The notes under the pieces were generated by a model, which was not told the DNA's origin, made no database searches, and saw only the letters and a program-made list of their open reading frames with translations. This document shows positions 38,520 to 48,631 of a stretch of DNA of 64,000 nucleotides, piece after piece. Made by a program: the position numbers and the translations under genes. How positions within the stretch are numbered: the first letter of the stretch is position 1; each line of letters starts with the position of its first letter. The stretch comes from Boseongicola aestuarii (GTDB taxonomy: Bacteria > Pseudomonadota > Alphaproteobacteria > Rhodobacterales > Rhodobacteraceae): the NCBI RefSeq assembly GCF_900184815.1, contig NZ_FXXQ01000001.1, positions 186,001-250,000 of the forward strand. Direction: 5' to 3'.

Positions 38520-39233
38520 TTGTCAAAACCGCGAACGCCGCTCGCGCTACCAAGAGATATGTTTCGCGTATTCAGCGGCCTTGGCGGGCAGGTCGGAACT
38601 TTGTCAATTGTGTTGGTTTCGATTGCAAGCGCCAGCGTTCTCGCCCTGTTTTTCGATACCCGTGCTTTACCGGCGATCGGTCTTTTGCCGTTGTTGCCGA
38701 TGACGGCGGTTGCAGGTTTTGCGGCACCTCCGCTTTTGAGCATGTTGTATGGCAGGGGGATTGGGGCGCTGAAAACTGTGCCTTTCACGCTTCGCGGGAT
38801 GGCGATTCTTATTGGCACGGGTGCCATTCTTGCGATGCCACCGATTGCGATCGATCTGTTGACGCGGTTTCCGCGCGATATCAACGTGGCAATGCCCGAA
38901 GCCATGTACTTTTACACCGCCATCGCACTTGTGGCGGAAGTGTTGTTTCATCTGCTTCCGCTGGCGGTTCTGGCGACGCTGGCACCTAAGCGCGTTCCTG
39001 CGATCTGGGTGCTGCTGCCTGTGGTGTTCGTTGAACCGGCCGCTCAGGTAGTGCTTGGGGCGGGGCCGGTGCTTCAGATGACACTGGTGTTCGTAAATGT
39101 CAGCCTGATCAGCGCGGTCCAGCTTTGGCTTTTCCGGCGATACGGGTTTGCGGCGATGTTCGGCCTTCGGATCGCGTTCTATTTGTTCTGGCACGTGATC
39201 TGGGGCGACATCCGGCTTTCGCTGCTGTTCTAA
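38520..39233 (+). CDS. Integral membrane protein, CPBP-like
   Basis: The frame opens with TTG 38520 (MSKPRTPLALPRDMF). A start at the ATG 13 codons later is also possible. The 237 residues form about seven hydrophobic segments. The C-terminal half has Glu in 'ALVAEVLFHLLPLAV' and His in 'IAFYLFWHVIWGD', which recalls the CPBP intramembrane protease/bacteriocin-immunity fold, but the paired EE and Arg motif is missing. Function is unknown. It stands alone between the agl terminator and the aldolase. Confidence 0.65.
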   Translation: MSKPRTPLALPRDMFRVFSGLGGQVGTLSIVLVSIASASVLALFFDTRALPAIGLLPLLPMTAVAGFAAPPLLSMLYGRGIGALKTVPFTLRGMAILIGTGAILAMPPIAIDLLTRFPRDINVAMPEAMYFYTAIALVAEVLFHLLPLAVLATLAPKRVPAIWVLLPVVFVEPAAQVVLGAGPVLQMTLVFVNVSLISAVQLWLFRRYGFAAMFGLRIAFYLFWHVIWGDIRLSLLF

Positions 39234-39305
39234 TCGGGCATTTCTGCCATTGCATCGCCACGCAGGATCGGGTGACCTGCGGTGAAGCAAAAAAGGAGCG
39301 CAACC

Positions 39306-40085
39306 ATGCCAGTCTCGTCGAACCCGATAAAAGCCGGTCTGAAGGCCGGAAATCGTCAGATGGGACTTTGGATCGCGCTTGGACATCCGACCTCGGCCGA
39401 GATCGCATCGAAGGCGGGGTTTGATTTCTGCCTGATCGACGGCGAGCACGCGCCGAACGATATTCCTCTGGTGTTGGATCAGGTACGTGCCATTGGCTGC
39501 GGTACAGCGGCGGCGGCGGCACGGGTGCCGGTGGGCGAGACGTGGATTATCAAGCAATATCTGGATCTTGGCATTCAGACGCTTGTGGTGCCGATGATTG
39601 ACTCGCCCGAACAGGCGCGCGAGACGGTGCGGGCCACACGCTATCCGCCGGAAGGCAATCGCGGCGTTGGCGCGGCGATGGCGCGGGCGTCCAACTTTGG
39701 CGAGATCGCAGATGTGACGACGACGGCAAATGCCGAAATCTGTCTTTTTGTGCAGACCGAAAGCAAGGCTTCGGTCGGCAATATCGACGCAATCGCAGCG
39801 GTCGACGGTTTGGATGGCGTGTTCATTGGTCCCGCCGATCTGGCAGCCGACATGGGGCTGCCGGGCCAGACAGAGCACCCGGATGTTCAGGCCGCCGTAA
39901 AGCATTGCTTCGAGCGTATTCATGCGGCGGGCAAGAAAGTGGGGATCATCGCTTTCGATGAGGCGCAGGTACGCGCCTATGTCGACAATGGCGCGGATTT
40001 CGTGGCTGTGGGCGGAGATACTGCGCTTTTGGGCAAGGCGATCCGGGGGGCTGCGGCCTTTGCGGGCGAGTTGCGCGACCTCTGA
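39306..40085 (+). CDS. HpcH/HpaI-family aldolase
   Basis: The 259-residue class II pyruvate-type aldolase starts at ATG 39306 after AAAAGGAGCGCAACC. The family's 'FCLIDGEHAPNDI' (His base), 'LVVPMIDSPEQAR', the metal ligand Glu in 'CLFVQTESKASVGN', and 'DGVFIGPADLAADMG' with the second metal ligand Asp are present. It would cleave or form 2-keto-3-deoxy or 4-hydroxy-2-oxo acids such as 4-hydroxy-2-oxoheptanedioate. The true substrate is open because no aromatic or sugar-acid pathway gene is next to it. Confidence 0.92.
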   Translation: MPVSSNPIKAGLKAGNRQMGLWIALGHPTSAEIASKAGFDFCLIDGEHAPNDIPLVLDQVRAIGCGTAAAAARVPVGETWIIKQYLDLGIQTLVVPMIDSPEQARETVRATRYPPEGNRGVGAAMARASNFGEIADVTTTANAEICLFVQTESKASVGNIDAIAAVDGLDGVFIGPADLAADMGLPGQTEHPDVQAAVKHCFERIHAAGKKVGIIAFDEAQVRAYVDNGADFVAVGGDTALLGKAIRGAAAFAGELRDL

Positions 40086-40158
40086 GGCGCAAAATATAAA
40101 TCGTTTTTGTCGCAGTGGCCCAAATAGGCCTTTCCGAACGGCCAAACCCATGCGATAG

Positions 40159-41646
<1,488 letters not shown>

Positions 41647-41719
41647 GGTCTGAGGCAACATTGGGCAGGCGTTCTCCGGGGTGGAGGGCGCTGTTTTTGT
41701 GCGAGTGTTGCGAGGGGTC

Positions 41720-42874
41720 ATGGCGAAACGGGCGGCGGAACCGGATACCGGTCATAGCGAAGTAGTCAATTTGAATAATGATGCGCGCTGGCAGGCGCGT
41801 CTCGAAGAAGCGCGCGCGCGTCGCGCCGAGGCCTTGAAGCTCAAAGGTCTGGACGACAAGCCCAAACGCGCTCCTCGGAAACCCTGGGAAGACGAGGCGG
41901 ATACCGCGCTGGAGGCTGAAAAACATCAACGTGCGCTGGATCACGAGGGGCTTGATTTTCATGACCGTATGAACGCCTTGCAAAAGGTGTTGAAGGACAA
42001 ACGCCCTGAAACAGCGCCGACGTCCGAGTGCCAAGAGTCGATGCGCAACTGGTCGCCCGAAGCCGAGGCGACTCCGCTGGAAAGAGGTGCCGACAAGCCT
42101 GTCGCTTCAGAGCCAAGCGCGCCACGCGCACCAAGCGCAGAAAAGGCTGCACCGCCGGTTGATACGCTGTTCAACGACCCGGCGTTCGGCGCGCCCGAGC
42201 CTGAGACCGCAGACCTGGACGAGCCGGAATACGTGCCGCTTGTGGCGCTGGTGGACCCGCTGCCCCGCTCGCGCCCGGAACCGCCATCGCGGCCCTGGCT
42301 GGATGCCATCGCAGAGGACGACACGTCAGACACCGAAGCTGCGGTTCAGTCGGACGTTGCGATTGCCAAGCCGAAAGCCCGATCGGAAGGGATGCCGTTT
42401 CTCTTGGGTATCGGACTGGTCGCGCTTGTCGCGATGCCGTTCTTTCATTTGTTGCCGCCGATGGTGCGCGGGCCGCAAGCGCCTGCCGATCCAGTCTTTG
42501 GATTGCAGCCGGCATTCGGGATTACCGCTGCAATGGTCGAATTTCCGACCCCGACCCAATCGGGCGAGTTCGTTCCGCTAAGTGCGGTGGCGCCCGGCGG
42601 GCCGTTGGCTTTGCGCGATCCGCGTCCACCCACGTTTTCGCGCGCAATTCCATCCATTGCCGCTACTCCGTCGACAGAGGTTTTCGTCATGCCACAGGTG
42701 TCGGGGACGTTGGACGCCGACCTGACGCTGTTCGCGCGCGGCGCTGTCACGCCGCTGGCGGTCACGCAAGCGATGCTGGAAACGCAGGTTGTGCCCCGCG
42801 CGACTGCCGGACGCCTGCCTGGCGTGCTTGCACCCGTCGCCGCCAGCAGCCTGACACCCGAACCGCGTCCCTGA
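41720..42874 (+). CDS. Conserved hypothetical single-pass membrane protein
   Basis: I start at ATG 41720 (MAKRAAEPDTGHSE), 13 codons inside a GTG-started frame. The 384 residues comprise a charged, mostly disordered N-terminal part (rich in Arg, Glu, Ala and Pro), one membrane segment near residues 226-246 (FLLGIGLVALVAMPFF), and a periplasmic, Pro/Val-rich C-terminal part without cysteines or known motifs. It lies between guaB and rsmB. No function can be proposed. Confidence 0.7.
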   Translation: MAKRAAEPDTGHSEVVNLNNDARWQARLEEARARRAEALKLKGLDDKPKRAPRKPWEDEADTALEAEKHQRALDHEGLDFHDRMNALQKVLKDKRPETAPTSECQESMRNWSPEAEATPLERGADKPVASEPSAPRAPSAEKAAPPVDTLFNDPAFGAPEPETADLDEPEYVPLVALVDPLPRSRPEPPSRPWLDAIAEDDTSDTEAAVQSDVAIAKPKARSEGMPFLLGIGLVALVAMPFFHLLPPMVRGPQAPADPVFGLQPAFGITAAMVEFPTPTQSGEFVPLSAVAPGGPLALRDPRPPTFSRAIPSIAATPSTEVFVMPQVSGTLDADLTLFARGAVTPLAVTQAMLETQVVPRATAGRLPGVLAPVAASSLTPEPRP

Positions 42875-42940
42875 CGCTTGCACCCGAGCCTGTCATTTGA
42901 CACACCCGTGGCGCGGTAACCCTATGAAAAGGCAAGCGTC

Positions 42941-44104
42941 ATGACCCCGGCAGCGCGCGTTCAGGCGGCGATAGTAATTCTTGACGACATCCTGTCGGGC
43001 ACACCCGTCGAGAAGGCCCTGACGGGCTGGGGACGTCGCAGCCGGTTTGCGGGCTCAAAAGACCGGGCGGCGGTGCGCGATAATGTGTTTGGCGTGTTGC
43101 GGTGCAAACGCTCATTCGGATGGCTTGGCGGTGGAGACAATGGACGGTCCTTGATGCTGGGCGCGCTCCGGGATGCGGGGACGGACCCGCGCATCCTGTT
43201 TGACGGGGTTGCGCATGGGCCGGAAGTTTTGAGCGACGACGAGGCCTTGGCAGGCGCGGCTTTGCAGGATGCGACGGATCCGGTGCGACTGGATGTGCCG
43301 GATTGGCTTTGGCCGGACCTTCAGCGAAGTCTGGGACAGCAGACCGAAAGCGTGCTGACTCTGTTGCGCCAACGCGCGCCGGTTCATCTGAGGGTCAATA
43401 CCCGCGTGACGGATCGCGACGCTCTGTTGGCCGAGCTTCACCGGCACGGGCATGATGCGCATGCCCTGGCCATGACGCCGACCGGTGTGGAAGTCGCGGG
43501 GTCTCCGAGAGGACTGGTATCGTTGCCTTGCTTTGAAGCGGGGTGGTTCGAACTGCAGGACGGCGCGTCGCAGGCCGTCGTTGACCGGCTTTCGGACCAT
43601 GTGAAGGGCGCCGAGGTTCTGGATTTCTGTGCCGGAGGCGGGGGAAAATCGCTGGCGATGGCCGCTTACGCGCCAAAGGGACTGGTGGCCCATGACGGCG
43701 CACCCGAGCGGATGTCGCATCTGCCCGAGCGGGCCGGGCGGGCAGGGGTTGCAATTGAGGTGGTTTCGCGGGTTGCGGGGCAGTTTGATCTTGTCTTGTG
43801 TGACGCGCCCTGTTCGGGAAGTGGTGCCTGGCGACGCCAGCCCTCGTCGAAATGGGATCTAAGCGCCGAGCGGCTGAAGTCCCTCAATGATGTGCAGTTC
43901 GGCATCCTGAGCACCGCGCAAGGCCTCGTGCGTCCGGACGGGTGTCTGGCGTATGCGACCTGTTCGCTTCTGGACACCGAAAACGATAAGATTGTCGAAA
44001 GATTTCTCTTGGCGCATCCGGACTGGCACAGTGTTGACCGGATGTGCCTGACACCGTTGGACGGTGGCGACGGATTTTACCTCAATGTCTTGAAGCGCGG
44101 CTGA
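42941..44104 (+). CDS. RsmB/NOP-family rRNA cytosine-5 methyltransferase
   Basis: The 387-residue SAM-dependent RNA methyltransferase has the SAM site 'VLDFCAGGGGKSLAMAA', motif IV 'LCDAPCSGSGAWRRQP' with one catalytic Cys, and motif VI 'LAYATCSLLDTEND' with the second. The N-terminal part is shorter and lacks an obvious NusB-like domain of typical RsmB, so rRNA (or tRNA) position is not assigned. It acts in the cytoplasm. cckA follows by 95 bases. Confidence 0.9.
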   Translation: MTPAARVQAAIVILDDILSGTPVEKALTGWGRRSRFAGSKDRAAVRDNVFGVLRCKRSFGWLGGGDNGRSLMLGALRDAGTDPRILFDGVAHGPEVLSDDEALAGAALQDATDPVRLDVPDWLWPDLQRSLGQQTESVLTLLRQRAPVHLRVNTRVTDRDALLAELHRHGHDAHALAMTPTGVEVAGSPRGLVSLPCFEAGWFELQDGASQAVVDRLSDHVKGAEVLDFCAGGGGKSLAMAAYAPKGLVAHDGAPERMSHLPERAGRAGVAIEVVSRVAGQFDLVLCDAPCSGSGAWRRQPSSKWDLSAERLKSLNDVQFGILSTAQGLVRPDGCLAYATCSLLDTENDKIVERFLLAHPDWHSVDRMCLTPLDGGDGFYLNVLKRG

Positions 44105-44198
44105 ACTCCCTTTTCTTAAGGAATTCCGATCGGCGTTCAGAATTGGTTAACCAATTCTAACCATTCTCGGCGCAACGGATTCGCGAGCGAGAAGCAGT

Positions 44199-46328
44199 GT
44201 GGCAGAGACAACGACACCAGACGCAGACGCGCCATTTCTGTCGGTTCAGGCCGTTCGGCCTTTTCCTCTGATCGTCTTGTCGGCTTTGACGCTGATGCTG
44301 GCGCTGGCGGGACCACCGGGCGCTGCGATGATCGGCGCACTTGGGGCCGGTGCGGGTCTGATCGCAGCGGCGGTGATCCTTTGGGTTCTGGCTATTCGCG
44401 ATGGTTTGACGGGTCGAAAGCGCGGACGCAATCTGCTTGGTGAGGCGCGTTCCGACCCGGCACCGGTTTTGCTGGGAGATATTTCGGGGCGGATAACCTT
44501 TGCCAATGCCGCGGCGCTGGAAGCCCTCCACCTTGGCCCGACTCCCCCGCGCACGGTGTCAGATGCACTGGGCGCTCTTCTTGCGGATCCGGACAGCGTC
44601 ACTGGCCGCATCCTGCACCAGACCGAACATCATGGACACGCACAAGAAGACATCCGAACCGCGCAGACCCAGTTGCGGCTTCGGGCGCGTAATATGGGAC
44701 CTACCGAGGGCGTCTGGCGCATCGAAGCGATCCCCGTTACCGATAAGAAAGACGTCGGCAGGGGTGCTGAAAAACCTGCGCAGGATCAAGGCCCCAAAGG
44801 ATACACCAGTGTCGACAAGGGCCATTCGCATCTTCCGACGCTGACGCCGGATGTATTCGAAGGGTTGCCGGTTCCGATTCTCAACATCGCGACGGATGGG
44901 GCCATTCCGTCGGCGAATTTATCGGCGCGAAAGCTGCTGACCCTCGGCGCCGATGACCTGCCGCCATTGTATGATCTGGTCGAAGGGATGGGGCGTCCGA
45001 TCGCGGAATGGCTAACCGACGCGGCCAATGGGCGAGGACTGATGAAGACCGAATTCGTGCGCGCTGTGCGGCCCGGACAAGAACTTTTCCTGCAAATCGC
45101 ACTGGGGCGCCGCGAGGTCGGCGACGACGTGCAACTGATCGGCGTTCTGAACGATGCAACCGAGTTGAAGTCCCTTGAGGCGCAGTTTGTCCAAAGCCAG
45201 AAAATGCAGGCGATTGGGCAACTTGCAGGAGGTGTCGCGCATGATTTCAACAATCTTCTGACGGCCATAAGCGGACATTGTGACTTGCTGCTTTTACGCC
45301 ACAATGAGGGTGATCCCGAATTCATGGATCTGATGCAGATTGCCCAAAACGCGAACCGCGCCGCCAGTCTGGTCGGGCAGCTTCTTGCATTTTCGCGCAA
45401 GCAAAATCTCAAGCCTCAGCCATTGGATTTGCGCGATACGATGTCGGATCTGACGCATCTTCTGAACCGCCTTGTCGGGGAATAAATCACGCTTGAACTG
45501 AACATCGCCCACACGGACAAGGTCATTCGCGCCGATCGACGCCAGTTCGAACAGGTGATCATGAATTTGGTAGTTAACGCCCGCGACGCGATGCCGAACG
45601 GCGGTATCATCAGGATCGATGTCGAGCCGCGCAGACTGGCCGAGCCCTTGCTGCGGGAACGCGCCGACTTGCCGCCCGGCGACTATGTGGTGATCACCGT
45701 CCGAGACAATGGTACAGGAATTCCGGCGGACAAACTCCCCAAGATTTTCGAGCCCTTCTTCACGACCAAGAAAACCGGCGAAGGCACCGGGCTTGGACTG
45801 TCGACGGCCTACGGCATCGTGAAGCAGACGGGCGGCTTCATTTTCGCCGAAAGCACCCTCGGGAAGGAGACGAAGTTCTCCCTGTTCTTCCCGGCCCACC
45901 TCCGTCCAAGCGATCCCGAAGTTCAAGTCAAACCGAAAGGCGAAAGGGCGGCTTCAATCCAAAGCGGCGGTGTGATCCTTTTGGTGGAAGACGAGGCACC
46001 CGTGCGCGCGTTTGCATCACGCGCGCTGCGCATGCGGGGATATACGGTGCTTGAGGCGGAAAGCGCCGAGATCGCGCTGGAGACCCTGTCGAATCCCGAC
46101 CTGACGGTCGATATTTTCGTCACGGACGTCATCATGCCGGGGATGGACGGCCCGACATGGGTAAAACAGGCACTCGAAACCAGGCCTGATACGCGTGTTG
46201 TGTTTGTTTCGGGATATGCCGAAGAGAGCCTGGCCGAGAACCAGATGCGCGTGCCAAACTCGGTTTTCCTCCCAAAACCGTTTTCGCTCAATCAGTTAAC
46301 CAACATTGTCCACGAGCAACTGCATTGA
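44199..46328 (+). pseudogene. cckA: CckA-type hybrid histidine kinase interrupted by an in-frame TAA
   Basis: One frame encodes 709 residues but has TAA at 45483-45485 (codon 429). GTG 44199 opens it. Domains in order: two membrane segments (about residues 22-66), PAS-like regions (about 85-310), HisKA with His348 in 'LAGGVAHDFNNLLTA', then the stop. After the stop come the ATPase domain ([30 protein letters not shown]) and a receiver with Asp in 'IFVTDVIMPGMDG'. The context L-V-G-E-stop-I-T-L suggests a Lys AAA to TAA substitution. CckA phosphorylates ChpT and CtrA, controlling motility and GTA release in Rhodobacterales. Either the gene is inactive, two fragments are made, or this is a sequence error. 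Confidence 0.9.
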
Positions 46329-46435
46329 ATCCTCAAAACACCCTCTGCCGGTAACGCCTCCTTAACTCCCAGCTTCGATACAGTTTGAATAAAGTAGTTG
46401 AAATGTTCTCTTTTTGGTCCCATACAGATCGATAA

Positions 46436-46450
46436 GAACAAGAAGAGAAC
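46436..46450 (+). promoter_or_regulatory. SOS box of recA
   Basis: gaacaagaagagaac is a GAAC-N7-GAAC LexA operator (the reverse complement of GTTC-N7-GTTC). It lies 52 bases before the recA ATG and matches the operators in front of lexA. Confidence 0.9.
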
Positions 46451-46501
46451 ATGAGCATCGTTGCCGCGCGTGCGCGGCTGTGAAATAAGGATACAGGACA
46501 A

Positions 46502-47605
46502 ATGGCAGCGGCAGAACTTCTTAAAATGACGGACAAAAAAGCAAGCGACAAGGCCAAGGCGCTGGAATCGGCTCTGGCACAGATCGAACGGCAGTTTGGC
46601 AAGGGCTCGATCATGAAACTTGGCGGCGAGAACGTGCTGCCGGAAATCGAATCGACGTCAACCGGGTCACTTGGCCTGGATATCGCGCTGGGGATCGGCG
46701 GATTGCCGAAAGGCCGGATTGTTGAAATCTATGGCCCGGAATCGTCGGGCAAAACGACATTGACGCTGCACACCGTCGCCGAAGAACAGAAAAAAGGCGG
46801 CGTCTGCGCTTTTGTGGATGCCGAACACGCGCTGGATCCACAATACGCGAAAAAGCTCGGCGTCAACCTTGATGAACTTCTGATTTCGCAACCCGACACG
46901 GGCGAGCAAGCGCTTGAAATCGTGGACACTCTGGTGCGTTCGGGCGCTGTCAGCATGGTGGTGATCGACTCGGTTGCGGCACTGACACCCAAGTCCGAAC
47001 TTGAGGGCGACATGGGCGATAGCTCGGTCGGCGTGCACGCGCGTCTGATGAGCCAGGCCATGCGCAAATTGACAGGGTCGATCTCGCGCTCGAATTGCAT
47101 GGTTATCTTCATCAACCAGATTCGGATGAAAATTGGTGTCATGTTCGGCTCGCCCGAAACCACCACGGGCGGCAATGCTCTGAAGTTCTACTCATCCGTG
47201 CGTCTCGATATCCGCCGCATCGGAGCGATCAAGGACCGCGACGAGGTCGTCGGCAATGCGACCCGTGTAAAGGTCGTAAAGAATAAGGTGGCGCCGCCGT
47301 TCAAGCAGGTCGAATTCGACATCATGTACGGCGAAGGCATTTCCAAAACCGGTGAGCTGCTGGATCTGGGCGTCAAGGCCGGTGTGGTCGAGAAGTCGGG
47401 CTCGTGGTTCAGCTATGGAGACGAGCGGATCGGCCAGGGACGCGAAAACGCGAAGGTCTTTCTCAAGGAGAACCCCGATATCGCCTGGGCCATCGAAGAC
47501 CAAATCCGCGCGTCGCACGGCCTTGATTTCGATGAACCTAAGACCGTTAAGGTCGGTCAAAAGGATGATGTCGCAGACGATGACGACGGCCTGATCGAAG
47601 CCTGA
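46502..47605 (+). CDS. recA: Recombinase RecA
   Basis: The 367-residue recombinase has Walker A '[13 protein letters not shown]' near residue 80, '[18 protein letters not shown]' (Walker B), loop L1/L2 segments including '[20 protein letters not shown]', and an acidic C-terminal tail ([13 protein letters not shown]). It forms filaments on single-stranded DNA for strand exchange and stimulates LexA cleavage. I take ATG 46502. An SOS box lies upstream and a hairpin terminator downstream. Confidence 0.98.
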   Translation: MAAAELLKMTDKKASDKAKALESALAQIERQFGKGSIMKLGGENVLPEIESTSTGSLGLDIALGIGGLPKGRIVEIYGPESSGKTTLTLHTVAEEQKKGGVCAFVDAEHALDPQYAKKLGVNLDELLISQPDTGEQALEIVDTLVRSGAVSMVVIDSVAALTPKSELEGDMGDSSVGVHARLMSQAMRKLTGSISRSNCMVIFINQIRMKIGVMFGSPETTTGGNALKFYSSVRLDIRRIGAIKDRDEVVGNATRVKVVKNKVAPPFKQVEFDIMYGEGISKTGELLDLGVKAGVVEKSGSWFSYGDERIGQGRENAKVFLKENPDIAWAIEDQIRASHGLDFDEPKTVKVGQKDDVADDDDGLIEA

Positions 47606-47623
47606 CCGATAATCATCTCAAAG

Positions 47624-47651
47624 AAGGGCTGCGGGAACTCTGGCAGCCCTT
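47624..47651 (+). terminator. Hairpin terminator after recA
   Basis: aagggctgc pairs exactly with gcagccctt around a ten-base loop, starting 18 bases after the recA stop. The T-run is short (ttt), so efficiency is uncertain. Confidence 0.7.
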
Positions 47652-47687
47652 TGCGATTCCAAGTTGCGCCTGGAACGTCGGAAGGGT

Positions 47688-47720
47688 GCCTCTGGCAGGG
47701 ATATTTTCGCCAAAAAGAAG
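47688..47720 (-). repeat. Dispersed Roseobacter intergenic repeat, copy A
   Basis: On the minus strand this reads cttctttttggcgaaaat then atccctgccagaggc, matching the other copies with two changes in the core. It is inverted relative to copy B 105 bases away. Confidence 0.8.
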
Positions 47721-47825
47721 CCGACACCCCAAGACATGAGACGCCGGCCTGAAGGGATGAACCTTCTTCTTGGACGGCCATCGGCTTCCCAGCCTGTACC
47801 GCGCCCTCACATTGCGCTCATATGT

Positions 47826-47859
47826 CTTTCTTTTTGGTAAAAATATCCCCGCCGGAGGC
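47826..47859 (+). repeat. Dispersed Roseobacter intergenic repeat, copy B
   Basis: It contains ctttctttttgg followed by aaatatccccgccggaggc. It stands just beyond the end of the MOSC gene (which is transcribed toward it), so it is at a 3' end like copy C. Confidence 0.85.
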
Positions 47860-47864
47860 ACAAA

Positions 47865-48347
47865 TCACTCTGTCATGCACCTTGCAATCGTCGAGCCGAT
47901 TGAAATCTGACCGGGCACCAGCACTTCCGCGTAAACGCCACCGTGACCTCTGACGGCCGAATATCCTCCGGGCCCAAAGGATTCCTCCATTCTTGAGCAC
48001 GGCGGGCAGGGGCCATGGATATGAAGAATGCAGTCGTCGATCTGGATCCGAATTGCTCGCAGCGCCAGCAAATTGATGCCCGAGACAACGATATTCCGAC
48101 GCAGCATGCCGGGGTCTATTTCTTGGTTTGCAAGCAAAGCAGATATGACTGGTAGATGTTCGGATTGGATAAGGGTAACGGCGCGTTTTCCCGCACGTGC
48201 GTGGTCGCCGTTCAAGCCATCCGAAGCTATGCGTACTGACGTCAGTGCCTGGATCGGGCCGCGCCGGGCAGGGCGAATGAAGATGGCGTCCACGCGACCG
48301 GGTCGTGCGTGTCGCGCCATCATGGCGCCGAGGTCACCGCCAATCAA
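47865..48347 (-). CDS. MOSC-domain protein
   Basis: The 160-residue protein has the MOSC beta-barrel pattern: 'RVDAIFIRPARRGP', 'DGLNGDHARAGKRAVTLIQ' and 'HIHGPCPPCSRMEE', where the conserved Cys in the last segment could carry sulfur or bind molybdenum cofactor. Stand-alone MOSC proteins resemble YiiM/YuaD; reduction of N-hydroxylated bases is one known role of the group. Its ATG overlaps the DUF1330 stop (ATGA). Confidence 0.85.
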   Translation of the reverse strand: MIGGDLGAMMARHARPGRVDAIFIRPARRGPIQALTSVRIASDGLNGDHARAGKRAVTLIQSEHLPVISALLANQEIDPGMLRRNIVVSGINLLALRAIRIQIDDCILHIHGPCPPCSRMEESFGPGGYSAVRGHGGVYAEVLVPGQISIGSTIARCMTE

Positions 48348-48631
48348 TCGGTCGTCTCTATCACCATAAGTTCCCGTTCGGATGCCATTTTGGCGATCTT
48401 CACGGCGTCCTGATATCTGGGGTCGTTGTAGGCCGCTTCAGCCGCTTCGACGCTTGGAAAACGTGCGACCACGTTGCGCGCACGTTCGCGTCCTTCGAAT
48501 TGGACGAACTTGCCTCCGCGCGCAATGAATGTCCCGCCGTGTTCAGGGATGACGATCGAAGCGATTTCGACATATTCCGCGTATTTTTCTGCGTCCGTCA
48601 CGTCGACGTGCGCGATCCAGAGTGCACCCAT
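48344..48631 (-). CDS. DUF1330-family protein
   Basis: The 95-residue protein has the DUF1330 dimeric alpha/beta-barrel pattern: 'WIAHVDVTDAEKYAEYVE', 'IPEHGGTFIARGGKFVQFEG', and 'FPSVEAAEAAYNDPRYQDA'. No enzymatic role is established for the family. Its start abuts the alaS stop and its stop overlaps the MOSC start, so alaS, this gene and MOSC probably share a transcript. Confidence 0.88.
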   Translation of the reverse strand: MGALWIAHVDVTDAEKYAEYVEIASIVIPEHGGTFIARGGKFVQFEGRERARNVVARFPSVEAAEAAYNDPRYQDAVKIAKMASERELMVIETTD

